From: an uncultured Archangium sp.
Lineage (GTDB): Bacteria > Myxococcota > Myxococcia > Myxococcales > Myxococcaceae
Length of the DNA stretch: 64,000 bases
Direction: 5' to 3'
Assembly: GCA_903905455.1 (NCBI GenBank)
Contig: CAIVGN010000115.1
Location: 1 to 64,000 of the forward strand
Shown: piece by piece, positions 20,064 through 28,917 of the stretch
How positions within the stretch are numbered: the stretch's first letter is position 1
How the letters are laid out: each line of letters starts with the position of its first letter
Notes under the pieces: generated by a model
Databases searched by the model: none
What the model was told of the DNA's origin: nothing
What the model saw: only the letters and a program-made list of their open reading frames with translations
Program-made: the position numbers and the translations under genes

Positions 20064-20761
20064 CAGTCTTCCTCAGCGACCTTCGGGAACAGGAGGAACC
20101 CGACGGAGAGATAAATGAGATCGAACGCGGTCAACAACTTGAGCCACGACGGCAGCTGGTTCTGGGCATCAGGGCCCAGGCAGAAGCGCGTGGCGTTCAC
20201 AGACGCCAGCAACAGCGGAACGAGCACGGGAAACAGCAACAACGGCAGCATGACGTCGCGGGCCCGGGCGTTGGCGGAGATGGCCGAATAGACGATGCCC
20301 GGGGCGCTGATGCCGATGCTCCCCAGCAACAGCACCAGCAGCAGCGAGCCCGGCGCCTTCGAGAGCTCGATGTCGTACAGCGCCACGGCCACCGGCAGCA
20401 GCAGCAGCGAGAGGCCGAAGAGCAGCGAGGCGTTGCCGAAGACCTTGCCCAGGAAGATGGCGCGCGGCTCGACGGGGTTGAGGATCAGGCCCAGCAGCGC
20501 CTGGTTCTCGCTCTCGATGCGGAACGATTCGCCCAGGGACAGCACGCTGGCGAAGAACAGCGCCAGCCAGAGGTAGCCGGGCGCGTGGCGCCGCAGCGCG
20601 TCGGTGTCGGGCCCCATGGCGAATGAGAAGAGCAGCAGCGTGGAGAGCGCGAAGAAGATGAGCGCGGTGAGGCGGGCGCGGGTGCGCCACTCGATCTGCC
20701 AATCTTTGAGCAGCACCAGCCAGGCGGCCTTCAGCAGGGGCACTCGGGGGCCGACGCTCAT
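20063..20761 (-). CDS. ccmB: Heme exporter permease CcmB
   Basis: 232 aa with six membrane helices and family features (LKDWQIEWRTRARLTALIFF at the start, AIFLGKVFGNASLLFGLSLLLLP in the middle). It pairs with the CcmA ATPase to release holo-CcmE. It overlaps ccmA by ATGA and ccmC by TGATG. Confidence 0.92.
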   Translation of the reverse strand: MSVGPRVPLLKAAWLVLLKDWQIEWRTRARLTALIFFALSTLLLFSFAMGPDTDALRRHAPGYLWLALFFASVLSLGESFRIESENQALLGLILNPVEPRAIFLGKVFGNASLLFGLSLLLLPVAVALYDIELSKAPGSLLLVLLLGSIGISAPGIVYSAISANARARDVMLPLLLFPVLVPLLLASVNATRFCLGPDAQNQLPSWLKLLTAFDLIYLSVGFLLFPKVAEED

Positions 20762-21411
20762 GGCGTCTCCTTACGACCCTGATCGAGGTGGAGCCGCTCT
20801 TGCGTCAGCGACTGGCCCTGCTCAATCAGGTGCGTGGCGAGCACGATGGTGACGCCCTTGCCCTGGAGCTCCTTGAGGAGGTTCTCCATCTGCAGGATGC
20901 CGGCGGGGTCGAGCTCACCGAAGGGCTCGTCGAAGAGCGCGAGCTTGGGTGCCTTCATCAGCAGGCGGGCGATCGACAGGCGCTTGCGCATGCCGGCCGA
21001 GAACTGGCGCACGGGGCTGTCGGCGCGCTCGGTCAGGCCGATGCGCTCCAGGAGTTCGGCGACCTGCTTCTTCGAGTCGTCGACGCCGAGGAAGCGGGCG
21101 AGCAGCGTGAGGTTCTGGGCGGCGGTGAGATCCTCGTAGAGGTACGAGGCGTGCGAGAGCAGGGCGACGTCGTGGCGCAGCAGCTCGCGCTTCTCGCGGG
21201 TCTCGTGGCCGAAGATGCTGATCTTCCCGGCGGTGGGGAAGGTCGCGGTGGCGATCATGCGCAGCAGCGTCGTCTTGCCCGAACCGTTGTGGCCGGTGAG
21301 CAGCAACGAGCGGCCGGCGGGCAGGGTGAACGAGAGGCGCGAGACGGCCCACCTCGAGCCGAAGCGTTTGCTGATGTCGTCGATTTCGATGGCGGGCGGC
21401 TGTGACTGCAA
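20758..21411 (-). CDS. ccmA: Heme exporter ATP-binding protein CcmA
   Basis: 217 aa. Walker A GHNGSGKTTLL, signature-like FSAGMRKRLSIARLL, Walker B LALFDEPFGELDP and switch histidine VLATHLIEQ are present. The frame stays open far upstream, but those residues are out-of-frame products of neighbouring genes. The best start is TTG 21411, preceded by GAGGG about 10 nt away, giving the usual CcmA length. It heads the ccm operon. The promoter must lie in the 81 bp before the divergent gene at 21493. Confidence 0.9.
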   Translation of the reverse strand: MQSQPPAIEIDDISKRFGSRWAVSRLSFTLPAGRSLLLTGHNGSGKTTLLRMIATATFPTAGKISIFGHETREKRELLRHDVALLSHASYLYEDLTAAQNLTLLARFLGVDDSKKQVAELLERIGLTERADSPVRQFSAGMRKRLSIARLLMKAPKLALFDEPFGELDPAGILQMENLLKELQGKGVTIVLATHLIEQGQSLTQERLHLDQGRKETP

Positions 21412-21492
21412 GGCGCTTCGCCCTCTATTCGCAGCCGCCCTGACAGTCGAGCGGAGTCGTTTCGCCCCGCGGCTGCGGTACAGTCCCCGCCC

Positions 21493-22269
21493 GTGCAGCG
21501 GAACGTCATCGTCAGCCTCGTCTTGCTGGGGATGGGGGCCGTCGCGGTCCTGGGCGTGCTCACCTCCCCGTACTTCATGGGGGAGGGAACGCTGTCCGGG
21601 ACCTGCGAGGGCTACCTCGCGCAGCCCATGGCCCGCTGGGTCTCGCTGCGCGAGTGCGCCCTGGACATGGACCAGCTGGTGCTCGAGAGCGAGGCGGGAG
21701 ACTTCGAGACGCTCGAGAACCGGCGCCAGGGGCTCTCGCAGAAGCCCTTCGCCAGCCCCCCGCGGTGGGTCGCGGCCTGGGCGCCGATGCGGGCCGAGTT
21801 CGGGCGCGTGGGCGTGGTGAAGGCGGTCTACCGGATCGACTCGGTCGACCTGCTCAAGTGGGTCAACGCCTTCGATCGCGCCGACGAGCGGGACAAGGAG
21901 CGCCTGTGGGCCGACCCGGTGCCGTTGCGGCGCATGTCGCACCCCTCGCTGTTGTTGGGGCACGCGCAGAAGGCGGGGCTGGGCACGGTGCAGCGCGCCC
22001 TGGGCACGACGGCCTCGGCGAACCTGCTGGCGGTCGTGCCGGGTACGCCTCCGCAGCAATCGCTCCTGGGGCCCCTGGTGTCGGTGGGCCTGCTGCTGGT
22101 GCTGGGGGTGGTGTTGTTGCGGGTGGCCCGCGGCGGGAAGTCGCAGCACGACCCGCTCGCCGAGCAGGAGCTGCGGCAGCTGGGGGTGACCGACATGAAG
22201 GTCGAGCTGGGGGCCCTCGATCAGTTGCGCGAGGAAGAGCGGGCTTCGCGGCGCGGTCAGGACCCGTGA
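21493..22269 (+). CDS. Hypothetical membrane protein with two helices
   Basis: 258 aa; family not recognised. One N-terminal helix (VIVSLVLLGMGAVAVLGVL), a periplasmic region of about 165 residues with helical character, and a second helix (LVSVGLLLVLGVVLLRVA, about 193-213) before a charged cytoplasmic tail. The GTG start has no ribosome binding site, but TACAGT lies 8 nt upstream, so the message may be leaderless. It is divergent from ccmA and overlaps the convergent DUF4350 gene by 13 bp. Confidence 0.65.
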   Translation: MQRNVIVSLVLLGMGAVAVLGVLTSPYFMGEGTLSGTCEGYLAQPMARWVSLRECALDMDQLVLESEAGDFETLENRRQGLSQKPFASPPRWVAAWAPMRAEFGRVGVVKAVYRIDSVDLLKWVNAFDRADERDKERLWADPVPLRRMSHPSLLLGHAQKAGLGTVQRALGTTASANLLAVVPGTPPQQSLLGPLVSVGLLLVLGVVLLRVARGGKSQHDPLAEQELRQLGVTDMKVELGALDQLREEERASRRGQDP

Positions 22270-23354
22270 AGGGCCTGCTCGAGCTTCGCCAGCGCGCGTG
22301 ACAGCGGCACGAAGTCCGGCTCCGCGGCGGCGGCGAGCACGGACTGCCGGTCGACCCCGGTGCGCCGGGCCAGCTCGGTGGCGGCGTCGTCCCAGCTCCA
22401 GGCGGCGGGGATGGCGAGCTCTTCCTGCAGTCGCCTGCGGAAGTCGTGCTTGAGGGCGACGACCAGCTCGCCTTCCACGCCCGCGTTCGCCGTCAGCGCG
22501 GCGAGGGCGCGCACGTACTCGAGGGCCGACCGGTGCTGGGTGACGGGCTCGTCGCGCGGGGGGCCCAGCCGGGAGCCGCGGGCCCACCAGAAGAGGCCCG
22601 CGAGAAAGCCGAGCTGGAGCAGGGACGCGAGGAGGTTCACCGGCATCTTCGTGGCGCCGCCGTGGTGGTGAAACTCGTCGAAGAGCACCGGGCCGCGCGC
22701 GCCGAGGTGGCTCCAGAAGAGGGCGTTGTCGCCGAGCTCGAGGCGAGCGTTCTCGAGGAGATCGGGGCCGCCGCCGACCCACACCTCGCCGCGGCCTTCG
22801 GGGAACCACCACAGGGCGCCGTTCTCGACCACGGAGACTGCGTCCTCGCGACGCAGCTCGATCATGCGGTCGGCCGAGAGGCGCAGGGCCGCGGCGCCGG
22901 CGAGCAGGCCTGACGAGAACAGCACCTTCGCGGTGGTGCCGCCGACGTCCTCGAGGCCGGGCTGGGTCACCAGCGGGCTCACCTCGCCGTGGTGCAGCGC
23001 GAGCCAGCGGTGCAGCGCGGGCTGGGCCCGGGTTCTCGACGCGAGGTAGACGAGGGTGCCGCCGCCCTCGACGAAGGCGCGCAGCGCCGCGACCTCTTCG
23101 GCCCGCAGCTCTTCGACGGCCGGGGCCGCGAGCACCACCGCGCCGGTGCCGCCGGGGACGGAGGTGAGCGGAGCGTCGTGGGCGATGACCGGCACCCCGG
23201 CCTCGCGCAACCACGTGGCCACGACCGCGGCGCCGCGGGGCCCCCGGTTCTCGATGCTGGGGATGGGCGACTCGGATCCCGGGTCGTGGGTGAGGTAGCT
23301 CGCGAGCATCGAGAGCAGCATCAGCGCGGCGATGACCAGGGCTCCGCGTTTCAC
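22257..23354 (-). CDS. DUF4350 domain membrane protein
   Basis: 365 aa. An N-terminal helix (ALVIAALMLLSMLASYL) precedes a Rossmann-like domain (about 35-230) typical of DUF4350 (NRGPRGAAVVATWLREAGV, VEGGGTLVYLAS). A second helix (LLASLLQLGFLAGLFWWA) and a cytoplasmic helical tail follow. In other bacteria DUF4350 genes sit beside DUF4129, MoxR ATPase and DUF58 genes; here the DUF4129 gene is directly upstream and overlaps by 4 bp. Function is unknown, probably envelope-related. Confidence 0.8.
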   Translation of the reverse strand: MKRGALVIAALMLLSMLASYLTHDPGSESPIPSIENRGPRGAAVVATWLREAGVPVIAHDAPLTSVPGGTGAVVLAAPAVEELRAEEVAALRAFVEGGGTLVYLASRTRAQPALHRWLALHHGEVSPLVTQPGLEDVGGTTAKVLFSSGLLAGAAALRLSADRMIELRREDAVSVVENGALWWFPEGRGEVWVGGGPDLLENARLELGDNALFWSHLGARGPVLFDEFHHHGGATKMPVNLLASLLQLGFLAGLFWWARGSRLGPPRDEPVTQHRSALEYVRALAALTANAGVEGELVVALKHDFRRRLQEELAIPAAWSWDDAATELARRTGVDRQSVLAAAAEPDFVPLSRALAKLEQALHGS

Positions 23355-24079
23355 GAGGGCTGCTCCGTCAGCTTGCGCACGTCGTCGAGGAACCGGCGCG
23401 CGTCGTCGGGGCGCACCGCGTCGAGCGAATAGAAGGCGCGGTCGAACCAGGAGAAGAGCGGGGCGACGGCGGCGACGAGCTCCGGGGGGGCGCCGCGGGT
23501 GGGCAGCTCGGCGGCGAGCTCCCGGTTGGTCTTCACGCGATCGGGGCGGGCGAAGCGTCGCCGCTCGAGGGACGAGAGGAGCGAGAGCAGCGCCTCGCGG
23601 ATGGCGGCCCGGGGATCGGTGGTGAGCAGGTGCTCGGCGCGGGCGCAGTGCACCCCGGGGTCATCGAGCTGGAGCGAGCTGGCCGTTCGCTGTGTCGTCG
23701 GCGCGGCCTGCACCCGGCGCCGCCGCGCGAGCACCCGCAAGGTCACCGTGGCGCCGGTGGCGAGGGCCACGGCGAGCACCAGCACGCGGGTCACGTTCGA
23801 GTAGGTCTCGGCGCCCGAAGATCCGAAGAGCGACTCGAACCACACGCGCAGCTGGGCGAGGAAGGCCTGCAGCGCGCCGGTGTTCCGCTGGGCGGCCGTC
23901 TCGAAGCCGCGGCGCGCGTAGATCGCAGGCAGCGCGGCGCGTTCGAGGCGCTCGGCCGGGGCCTGGCTGGCGAGCAGCTGGCAGGCGGCGACCTGCTGCG
24001 CGGGCTGGAGCGACGAGAGCCCCGGGTGTTCGCACGGAGGTTCAGCGCCCAGCAGCGCCGCGACGAGGAGCGCGATCAC
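23351..24079 (-). CDS. DUF4129 domain protein
   Basis: 242 aa from GTG 24079, which overlaps the preceding gene's stop (GTGA). A signal-like N-terminus is followed by a periplasmic helical part, one membrane helix (VTRVLVLAVALATGATVTLRVL) and a cytoplasmic DUF4129-type domain. The latter is helical and ends in the typical FSWFDRAFYSLDAVRPDDARRF. It is coupled to the DUF4350 gene downstream. Function is unknown. Confidence 0.78.
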   Translation of the reverse strand: MIALLVAALLGAEPPCEHPGLSSLQPAQQVAACQLLASQAPAERLERAALPAIYARRGFETAAQRNTGALQAFLAQLRVWFESLFGSSGAETYSNVTRVLVLAVALATGATVTLRVLARRRRVQAAPTTQRTASSLQLDDPGVHCARAEHLLTTDPRAAIREALLSLLSSLERRRFARPDRVKTNRELAAELPTRGAPPELVAAVAPLFSWFDRAFYSLDAVRPDDARRFLDDVRKLTEQPS

Positions 24080-25071
24080 TGCGCCGGGGCTCCCAGGGCG
24101 AGCTCGAGGTCGAGCGCTTCGCGGCGCATGCGCATGTCGGCGTAGAAGAAGGTCTGGAAGATCACGTACAGCGGGGCGACCAGGGCGCCGAGCAGGGTCT
24201 GCACCAGCTGGAGCGGCATCAGCAGCAGCACCGGCACCACGTCGTCGATGGCCTTGCCCGGGGTGAAGCCGGCGCCGAAGGCCGCCCCGGTCAGCAGCAG
24301 CGGCAGCGAGGTGACCATGCTCACCACCAGCAGGATGCCGCCGATGACCGTCACCAACACCGTGAGCCGCAGCTTCACGAGGCCCATCACCCCGGCGGTG
24401 ACCCGGCCCGACGACAGCGCGTTGGCGCGGCGGAAGGTGTCCTTCACCCCCAGCGCTTCGACGGCGATGATCTGCGAGACGAGGATGAAGCGGATGATGA
24501 ACCACAGCACCAGCACCACGAGGCCCACGGCAAGGAGGATCGCCGCGAGGACGAGGAGCACGACGCCCGCGGTCCGCGAGTCCCGGGTCGCGAGCACGCC
24601 GCCGGCGAGGCCGAGCAGCGCGCCGGGCAACAGCAGCAGCACCATCACCACCGCGCTCCACAGCATGCTCAAGGCGAAGGTGCCGACGGTGGTGCCCAGG
24701 CGGGCGGCCGCGTGACGAAAGGCGTCTCCCGGCGTGGGCTGCCCGGTGCCCAGCACGCGCGAGTACGAGTACCAGGTGGTCGCCACCCCGGCGATCTGCG
24801 CCACCAGCAGCGAGAGCAGCACCGCGACGCTCAGCAGGGCCATTGAGCCCAGCAGGTGCGGTAGGGCCCGGGCCGGTTCGCTCTGGAGCGCCGAGGGGTC
24901 GCGGGCGAGGGGGAAGAGCCAGCGCGACAGGCTCTGGGTCAGCGCGATGGCGAGGTATTCGACGAGCTGGAACCCGACCATGAGCCGGAACAGGGGCTTC
25001 CAGTTCGCGCGCCAGAAGCCCACGGCCTCGTCGAGCAGCTCTCCGAGACCTGAGGGGCGCAGCAAGTTCAC
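24076..25071 (-). CDS. Multi-pass membrane protein
   Basis: 331 aa from GTG 25071 (a TTG at 25080 is an alternative). About six hydrophobic segments are present, such as VAVLLSLLVAQIAGVATTWY, VVMVLLLLPGALLGLAGGVL and VVLLVLAAILLAVGLVVLVL. The start (LGELLDEAVGFWRANWKPLF) resembles the amphipathic entry of glycerophosphodiester-phosphodiesterase-type membrane domains. No catalytic motif is visible. It begins just after thiE and overlaps the DUF4129 gene, so it links the thiamine genes to the DUF4129/DUF4350 pair. Confidence 0.75.
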   Translation of the reverse strand: MNLLRPSGLGELLDEAVGFWRANWKPLFRLMVGFQLVEYLAIALTQSLSRWLFPLARDPSALQSEPARALPHLLGSMALLSVAVLLSLLVAQIAGVATTWYSYSRVLGTGQPTPGDAFRHAAARLGTTVGTFALSMLWSAVVMVLLLLPGALLGLAGGVLATRDSRTAGVVLLVLAAILLAVGLVVLVLWFIIRFILVSQIIAVEALGVKDTFRRANALSSGRVTAGVMGLVKLRLTVLVTVIGGILLVVSMVTSLPLLLTGAAFGAGFTPGKAIDDVVPVLLLMPLQLVQTLLGALVAPLYVIFQTFFYADMRMRREALDLELALGAPAQ

Positions 25072-25081
25072 GGCGCGCAAG

Positions 25082-25663
25082 CTACAGCGAATCGAGCAGG
25101 GCCGCTGCCGCGCGCGCGGGGGACGCGGCGTGCAGCACTTCCCCCACCACCGCCACGCCGGCGAGGGGTTTCAAGAGCGGCACGCGCGCGGCGGTGAGGC
25201 CGCCGAGGGCGAAGACCGGCACCGGGGCGGTGGCCGCGAAGGCCTGGAACGCGGCGGCTCCCAGGGGCGGGCGATCGACGGGCTTGCTGCTGGGGGCGAA
25301 GACCGGGCTGAGCAGCAGCAGGTCGACGCCCGGGCGGGGGGCTCCCGGCGGGTGCCAGCTCGCGCTCAGCAGCCGGCCCTTCGGCAGCCACGGCCGGACG
25401 TCGGCGGGGCTCAACGAGCCTTCGGTGAGGTGAAGGTGCGCGTCCAGTGCGAGGGCCACGTCGAGGCGCCCGTTGACGAAGAGCGGGGCGTCGCCGAGCA
25501 CGGCGCGCAGCGCGAGGCCCTCGGCGTAGAAGGCGCGGTCGGAGGCGCCGGGGTGGCGGTGCTGCACGGCGATGCCGGGGCCGGCGGTGAGCGCGTCACG
25601 AACGCGCTCCACGCAGTCGGGCAGCGACCAGTCGGTGATCAGCAGGAGCCGAAAAGGGCTCAC
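25082..25663 (-). CDS. thiE: Thiamine phosphate synthase, divergent
   Basis: 193 aa, a TIM-barrel of about normal ThiE length. It joins the pyrimidine diphosphate and thiazole phosphate to form thiamine phosphate. Recognisable parts are LLLITDWS, the phosphate-binding [13 protein letters not shown] and [24 protein letters not shown]. The usual QLREK motif reads QHRHPG, so the Arg is kept but the Lys is lost. GTG 25663 overlaps the thiG stop (GTGA). The protein may instead be TenI-like, but gene context favours ThiE. Confidence 0.78.
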   Translation of the reverse strand: MSPFRLLLITDWSLPDCVERVRDALTAGPGIAVQHRHPGASDRAFYAEGLALRAVLGDAPLFVNGRLDVALALDAHLHLTEGSLSPADVRPWLPKGRLLSASWHPPGAPRPGVDLLLLSPVFAPSSKPVDRPPLGAAAFQAFAATAPVPVFALGGLTAARVPLLKPLAGVAVVGEVLHAASPARAAAALLDSL

Positions 25664-26433
25664 TTCCCCACGAGGCCGGTCAGCGGGCTGGAGGCCGAGG
25701 CATAGGCCTTCATGGGGATGCGCCCGGCGAGGAAGGCCTCGCGGCCGGCGTCGACGGCGAGTTTCATGGCCCGGGCCATGCGCACCGGCTCGCGGGCCTG
25801 GGCGATGGCGGTGTTCATCAGCAGGCCGGCGATGCCCAGCTCCATGGCGAGGGCCGCGTCGCTGGCGGTGCCCACGCCGGCGTCGACGATCACCGGCACC
25901 TGCACGGTCTCGAGGATGAGGCGGATGTTGTGCGGGTTCAGGATGCCGAGGCCCGAGCCGATGGGCGAGGCGAGCGGCATCACCGCGGCGCACCCGATGT
26001 CGGCCAGCTTGCGCGCGGTGATCACGTCGTCGCTGGTGTAGGGCAGCACGGTGAAGCCTTCCTTCACCAGCACGCGGGCGGCCTTCAGGGTCTCTTCGAC
26101 GTCGGGGAAGAGGGTCTTCTCGTCCCCCAGGACCTCGAGCTTGACCCACTTCGAGAGCCCGAGCTCCTCGGCGAGGCGGCAGGTGCGCACCGCGTCGTCG
26201 GCGGTGTAGCAGCCGGCGGTGTTGGGCAGCAGGGTCATGCCCTTGCCGATCCAGTGCAGCAGCGAGTCTTCGCCCTTCGCCTTGAGGTCGAGGCGGCGCA
26301 CGGCCACGGTCACCATCTCGGCGCCGGAGGCCTCGTGGCACTCCTTCATGATGGCGTGGGTGGGGTACTTGCCGGTGCCGACGATGAGCCGGCTCTGGAA
26401 GGTCTTGTTGGCAATGGTGAAGGGCTGGTTCAT
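25660..26433 (-). CDS. thiG: Thiazole synthase ThiG
   Basis: 257 aa, very typical. The N-terminal [20 protein letters not shown], the imine-forming lysine in [10 protein letters not shown], the ligand loop in [13 protein letters not shown] and the phosphate site in [22 protein letters not shown] are intact. It forms the thiazole phosphate from deoxyxylulose phosphate, dehydroglycine and ThiS thiocarboxylate. It follows thiS after one base and overlaps thiE. Confidence 0.96.
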   Translation of the reverse strand: MNQPFTIANKTFQSRLIVGTGKYPTHAIMKECHEASGAEMVTVAVRRLDLKAKGEDSLLHWIGKGMTLLPNTAGCYTADDAVRTCRLAEELGLSKWVKLEVLGDEKTLFPDVEETLKAARVLVKEGFTVLPYTSDDVITARKLADIGCAAVMPLASPIGSGLGILNPHNIRLILETVQVPVIVDAGVGTASDAALAMELGIAGLLMNTAIAQAREPVRMARAMKLAVDAGREAFLAGRIPMKAYASASSPLTGLVGK

Positions 26434-26434
26434 C

Positions 26435-26635
26435 TCATCCGCCTCCGACGAAGGTGACGATCTCGACCTGGTCTCCGGGGCGGAGCGAGGCCTCGGCGTG
26501 GCGTGACTTCACGACCACCTCGGCGTTGACTTCGACGGCGACGCGGGGGGCCTTGAGGTCGAGGTGCACGAGGAGCGTGGCGACCGTCAGGCCGTCGGGG
26601 ACTTCTCGTGACTGGCCGTTGATCTGCAGGTGCAT
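26435..26635 (-). CDS. thiS: Sulfur carrier protein ThiS
   Basis: 66 aa from ATG 26635; an upstream in-frame start would add eight residues. It has the ubiquitin-like fold pattern and ends in the required Gly-Gly (VTFVGGG), whose terminal carboxylate becomes a thiocarboxylate. It heads the thiS-thiG-thiE operon. No thiF is adjacent; the E1-like gene at 55884 is a possible adenylating enzyme. Only 41 bp separate it from the divergent dipeptidase gene, too little for a TPP riboswitch. Confidence 0.92.
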   Translation of the reverse strand: MHLQINGQSREVPDGLTVATLLVHLDLKAPRVAVEVNAEVVVKSRHAEASLRPGDQVEIVTFVGGG

Positions 26636-26676
26636 GGCTTGAACGAACTCGCCGGGCACCCTACACGAGATGTCCC

Positions 26677-27696
26677 GTGAGTGGACCCGTCGACATCGCA
26701 GCGATGCACCGCCGTATTGCCGTGGCTGATGGGCACGCTGATTCCCTGATGTGGAACCGCGATCTCAACCTCGCCTCCGAGTCGGGCCACGTCGACTTTC
26801 CCCGGCTGAAACAGGCAGGGGTGAAGATCCAGTGCTTCACCATCGTGACCCGCGGCCTGCCGCTCATCGACGGCTTCTCGCTGTTCGCCATGAAGCAGGG
26901 CTGGCCCCGCCAGGCGCGCGCCACCGAGTGGAGCCGCTGCACCTTCCAGATCGACCGGCTCGCCGCGTACTGCCGCGACTCGAAGGGCGGGGCGTCGATC
27001 GCCGCCAGCGCCAGCCAGTTGACGGACAACCTGTCCGCCGGGCGCCTCTCGGCGGTGATCGGCATCGAGGGGGGTCACGCGATCCAGGGCGACGTCTCGC
27101 GGATCAAGGAGCTCTACACGCGGGGCGTGCGCTTCATGTCGTTGAGCCACCTGAGCAACAACGAGCTGGGCGGCACCTCCACGCCGTGGTTCGGCAACAA
27201 GCCGCTGACCCCCCACGGCCGGGACGTGCTCGATGCCATGGGCGAGGTGGGCATGATGCTCGACGTGGCCCATGCGTCCCCGGCGATGTTGCCGGAGTTG
27301 CTGGCGCACCCGAAGGCGCGCCCGTTCTGCAGCCACGCCGGGGTGCAGGGGGCGACGAAGCTGTGGCGCAACCTGTCGGACGAGGTGTGCAAGGCCATCG
27401 CCGACAAGGGTGGGGTGGTGGGCATCATCTTCGCCCCCCAGTTCATCGGCGGCAGGACCCTGGGGCACCTGGTCAACCACGTGGAGCACGCGGTGAAGGT
27501 GATGGGCGAAGACGGGGTGGCCTTCGGGAGCGACTTCGACGGCATGATCCCCCTCCCGAAGGGCATGCGCGACGTGCGTGACCTGCCGAAGCTCACCCAG
27601 GCGTTGATCGACCGGGGCATGCCGACCCGCATCGTCGAGAAGGTGCTCGGGGAGAACTACCGGCGCTACTTCGGCGAAACCCTCGGGGCGCAGTGA
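26677..27696 (+). CDS. Membrane dipeptidase, peptidase family M19
   Basis: 339 aa. Zinc-ligand motifs of renal-dipeptidase-type enzymes are present: HxD in VADGHADSL, the bridging glutamate in GIEGGHAIQGD, histidines in LDVAHASP and FCSHAGV, and GSDFDGM. It should hydrolyse dipeptides, possibly including D-amino acid or L-D dipeptides. There is no signal peptide, so it is probably cytoplasmic. The GTG start is divergent from thiS with 41 bp between. Confidence 0.92.
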   Translation: MSGPVDIAAMHRRIAVADGHADSLMWNRDLNLASESGHVDFPRLKQAGVKIQCFTIVTRGLPLIDGFSLFAMKQGWPRQARATEWSRCTFQIDRLAAYCRDSKGGASIAASASQLTDNLSAGRLSAVIGIEGGHAIQGDVSRIKELYTRGVRFMSLSHLSNNELGGTSTPWFGNKPLTPHGRDVLDAMGEVGMMLDVAHASPAMLPELLAHPKARPFCSHAGVQGATKLWRNLSDEVCKAIADKGGVVGIIFAPQFIGGRTLGHLVNHVEHAVKVMGEDGVAFGSDFDGMIPLPKGMRDVRDLPKLTQALIDRGMPTRIVEKVLGENYRRYFGETLGAQ

Positions 27697-27704
27697 GCTT
27701 TCGT

Positions 27705-27734
27705 TTGACTTAGGATCAGCGCGGGGCAGATAGT
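27705..27734 (+). promoter_or_regulatory. Possible promoter for the small Cys-rich lipoprotein
   Basis: TTGACT (27705-27710) and GATAGT (27729-27734) with an 18-bp spacer. This predicts transcription from about 27741, giving a leader of about 30 nt before ATG 27771. Confidence 0.4.
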
Positions 27735-27770
27735 GCTTTCTCCCGGCCGCCCGCCGTGAAGCCCATACAC

Positions 27771-28151
27771 ATGCGCCTTTCTCTTCAGCTCGCCCTCGTC
27801 ACTGTCTTCTCCGTCTTCTCCTTCGCGTGCGGTACTCCCGCGGCGGGCGAGACCTGCAACACCACGGGGTTCCTCTGCGAATCTGGGACGAGCGCGCTCG
27901 AGTGCAAGCTCGGCACGTGGACGTCGCTGCCGTGCAAGGGCACCAACGGCTGCAAGCGTGAAGGCGACGTCGTGAAGTGCGACATGACCGGCAACGCCGA
28001 GAACGACGCGTGCGCCTCGTCGGCCGAAGGCAAGGGCCTGTGCACCCTGGACCTCACCGCCACCCTCGAGTGCCGCGACGGCAAGCTGATCAAGACGAAC
28101 ACCTGCCGCACCTGTTCGGTGAGCGGCGACCTCGTCACCTGCCAGCCGTAA
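27771..28151 (+). CDS. Small Cys-rich lipoprotein
   Basis: 126 aa from ATG 27771; GTG 27756 is possible. A lipoprotein signal peptide ends at the lipobox FSFAC. The mature part is acidic and polar and contains evenly spaced cysteines (for example ETCNTTGFLCES and KTNTCRTCSVSGDLVTC) that probably form disulfides. It is exported and lipid-anchored; its function is unknown. Its 3' end overlaps the convergent hydrolase gene by 17 bp. Confidence 0.75.
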   Translation: MRLSLQLALVTVFSVFSFACGTPAAGETCNTTGFLCESGTSALECKLGTWTSLPCKGTNGCKREGDVVKCDMTGNAENDACASSAEGKGLCTLDLTATLECRDGKLIKTNTCRTCSVSGDLVTCQP

Positions 28152-28917
28152 AGCGCGCCACCAGCGCGTTGAACTGCGCTGGCTGCTCGAGGTTCGTGAG
28201 GTGCCCTGCGCCCGCGATGATCTCGAGCGACGATCCCGCCACCAGCTCCTGCATCACCTTCGCCTTCTCGGCCGGGGTGATCACGTCTTCGGCGCCGACG
28301 ATGATCAGGCACGGGCCGGCGTAGCGGCTCAAGATGTCCTTCCCGTCGGTGCGGCTCGCCATGCCCCGGGACGCGGCGGCGACGCCCTTCGCTGACTGGG
28401 CGCGCATCAGCTTCTCGACGCGGGCTTTGACCTCCGGGGCCACGGTGCTCGCCATGAGCCTGGGGAGCATGCCGTCGGCCAGGGCGCCGACGCCGTGCTG
28501 TTCCACGTCCTGGGCCGCGGCCTCGCGGCGGGCGCGACCGGCCTCGTCATCGGGCAGGGACTGGGTGTCGATGAGCAGCAGCCCGCGCACCCGGCTGGGG
28601 TCGAGCCGCGTCAGCGCGATGGCCACGTAGCCGCCCATGGAGAGTCCGCCCACGAAGGCGCTGGGGATCTTGAGGGCGTCGAGCAGGGCGAGCGCGTCGT
28701 CGGCCATGGCCTCCATGGTGGCCACCTCTTCGCCCGGGGCGCTGCGCCCGAAGCCGCGGTGATCGGGCACCAGCAACCGCACGCCCCGCGGAGGCGACTC
28801 GAGCTGCGGCCAGAAGCCCTCCGACGAAAAGGGGAACCCGTGGAAGAGGAGGAGCGGAACGCCCTCGCCGCGGTCTTCGTAGAAATAGGGACGGCCGGAG
28901 ATCGAGATCGAAGGCAT
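28135..28917 (-). CDS. Alpha/beta-fold hydrolase
   Basis: 260 aa. The oxyanion region LLLFHGFPFSSEGFW, nucleophile elbow GGLSMGGYVA, acid in LIIVGAEDVITP and histidine in AGAGHLTNLEQP form an intact catalytic triad. The closest functional types are esterases and 3-oxoadipate enol-lactonase-like enzymes; the substrate is not predictable. It is cytoplasmic. The ATG 28917 start shares a base with the stop of the CorA-type gene (TGATG). Confidence 0.87.
   Translation of the reverse strand: MPSISISGRPYFYEDRGEGVPLLLFHGFPFSSEGFWPQLESPPRGVRLLVPDHRGFGRSAPGEEVATMEAMADDALALLDALKIPSAFVGGLSMGGYVAIALTRLDPSRVRGLLLIDTQSLPDDEAGRARREAAAQDVEQHGVGALADGMLPRLMASTVAPEVKARVEKLMRAQSAKGVAAASRGMASRTDGKDILSRYAGPCLIIVGAEDVITPAEKAKVMQELVAGSSLEIIAGAGHLTNLEQPAQFNALVARFTAGR

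Noticed and set aside
26636-26676. TPP riboswitch upstream of thiS
   Set aside because: The gap to the divergent dipeptidase gene is only 41 bp, too short for the roughly 100-nt fold, and the characteristic motifs are absent.
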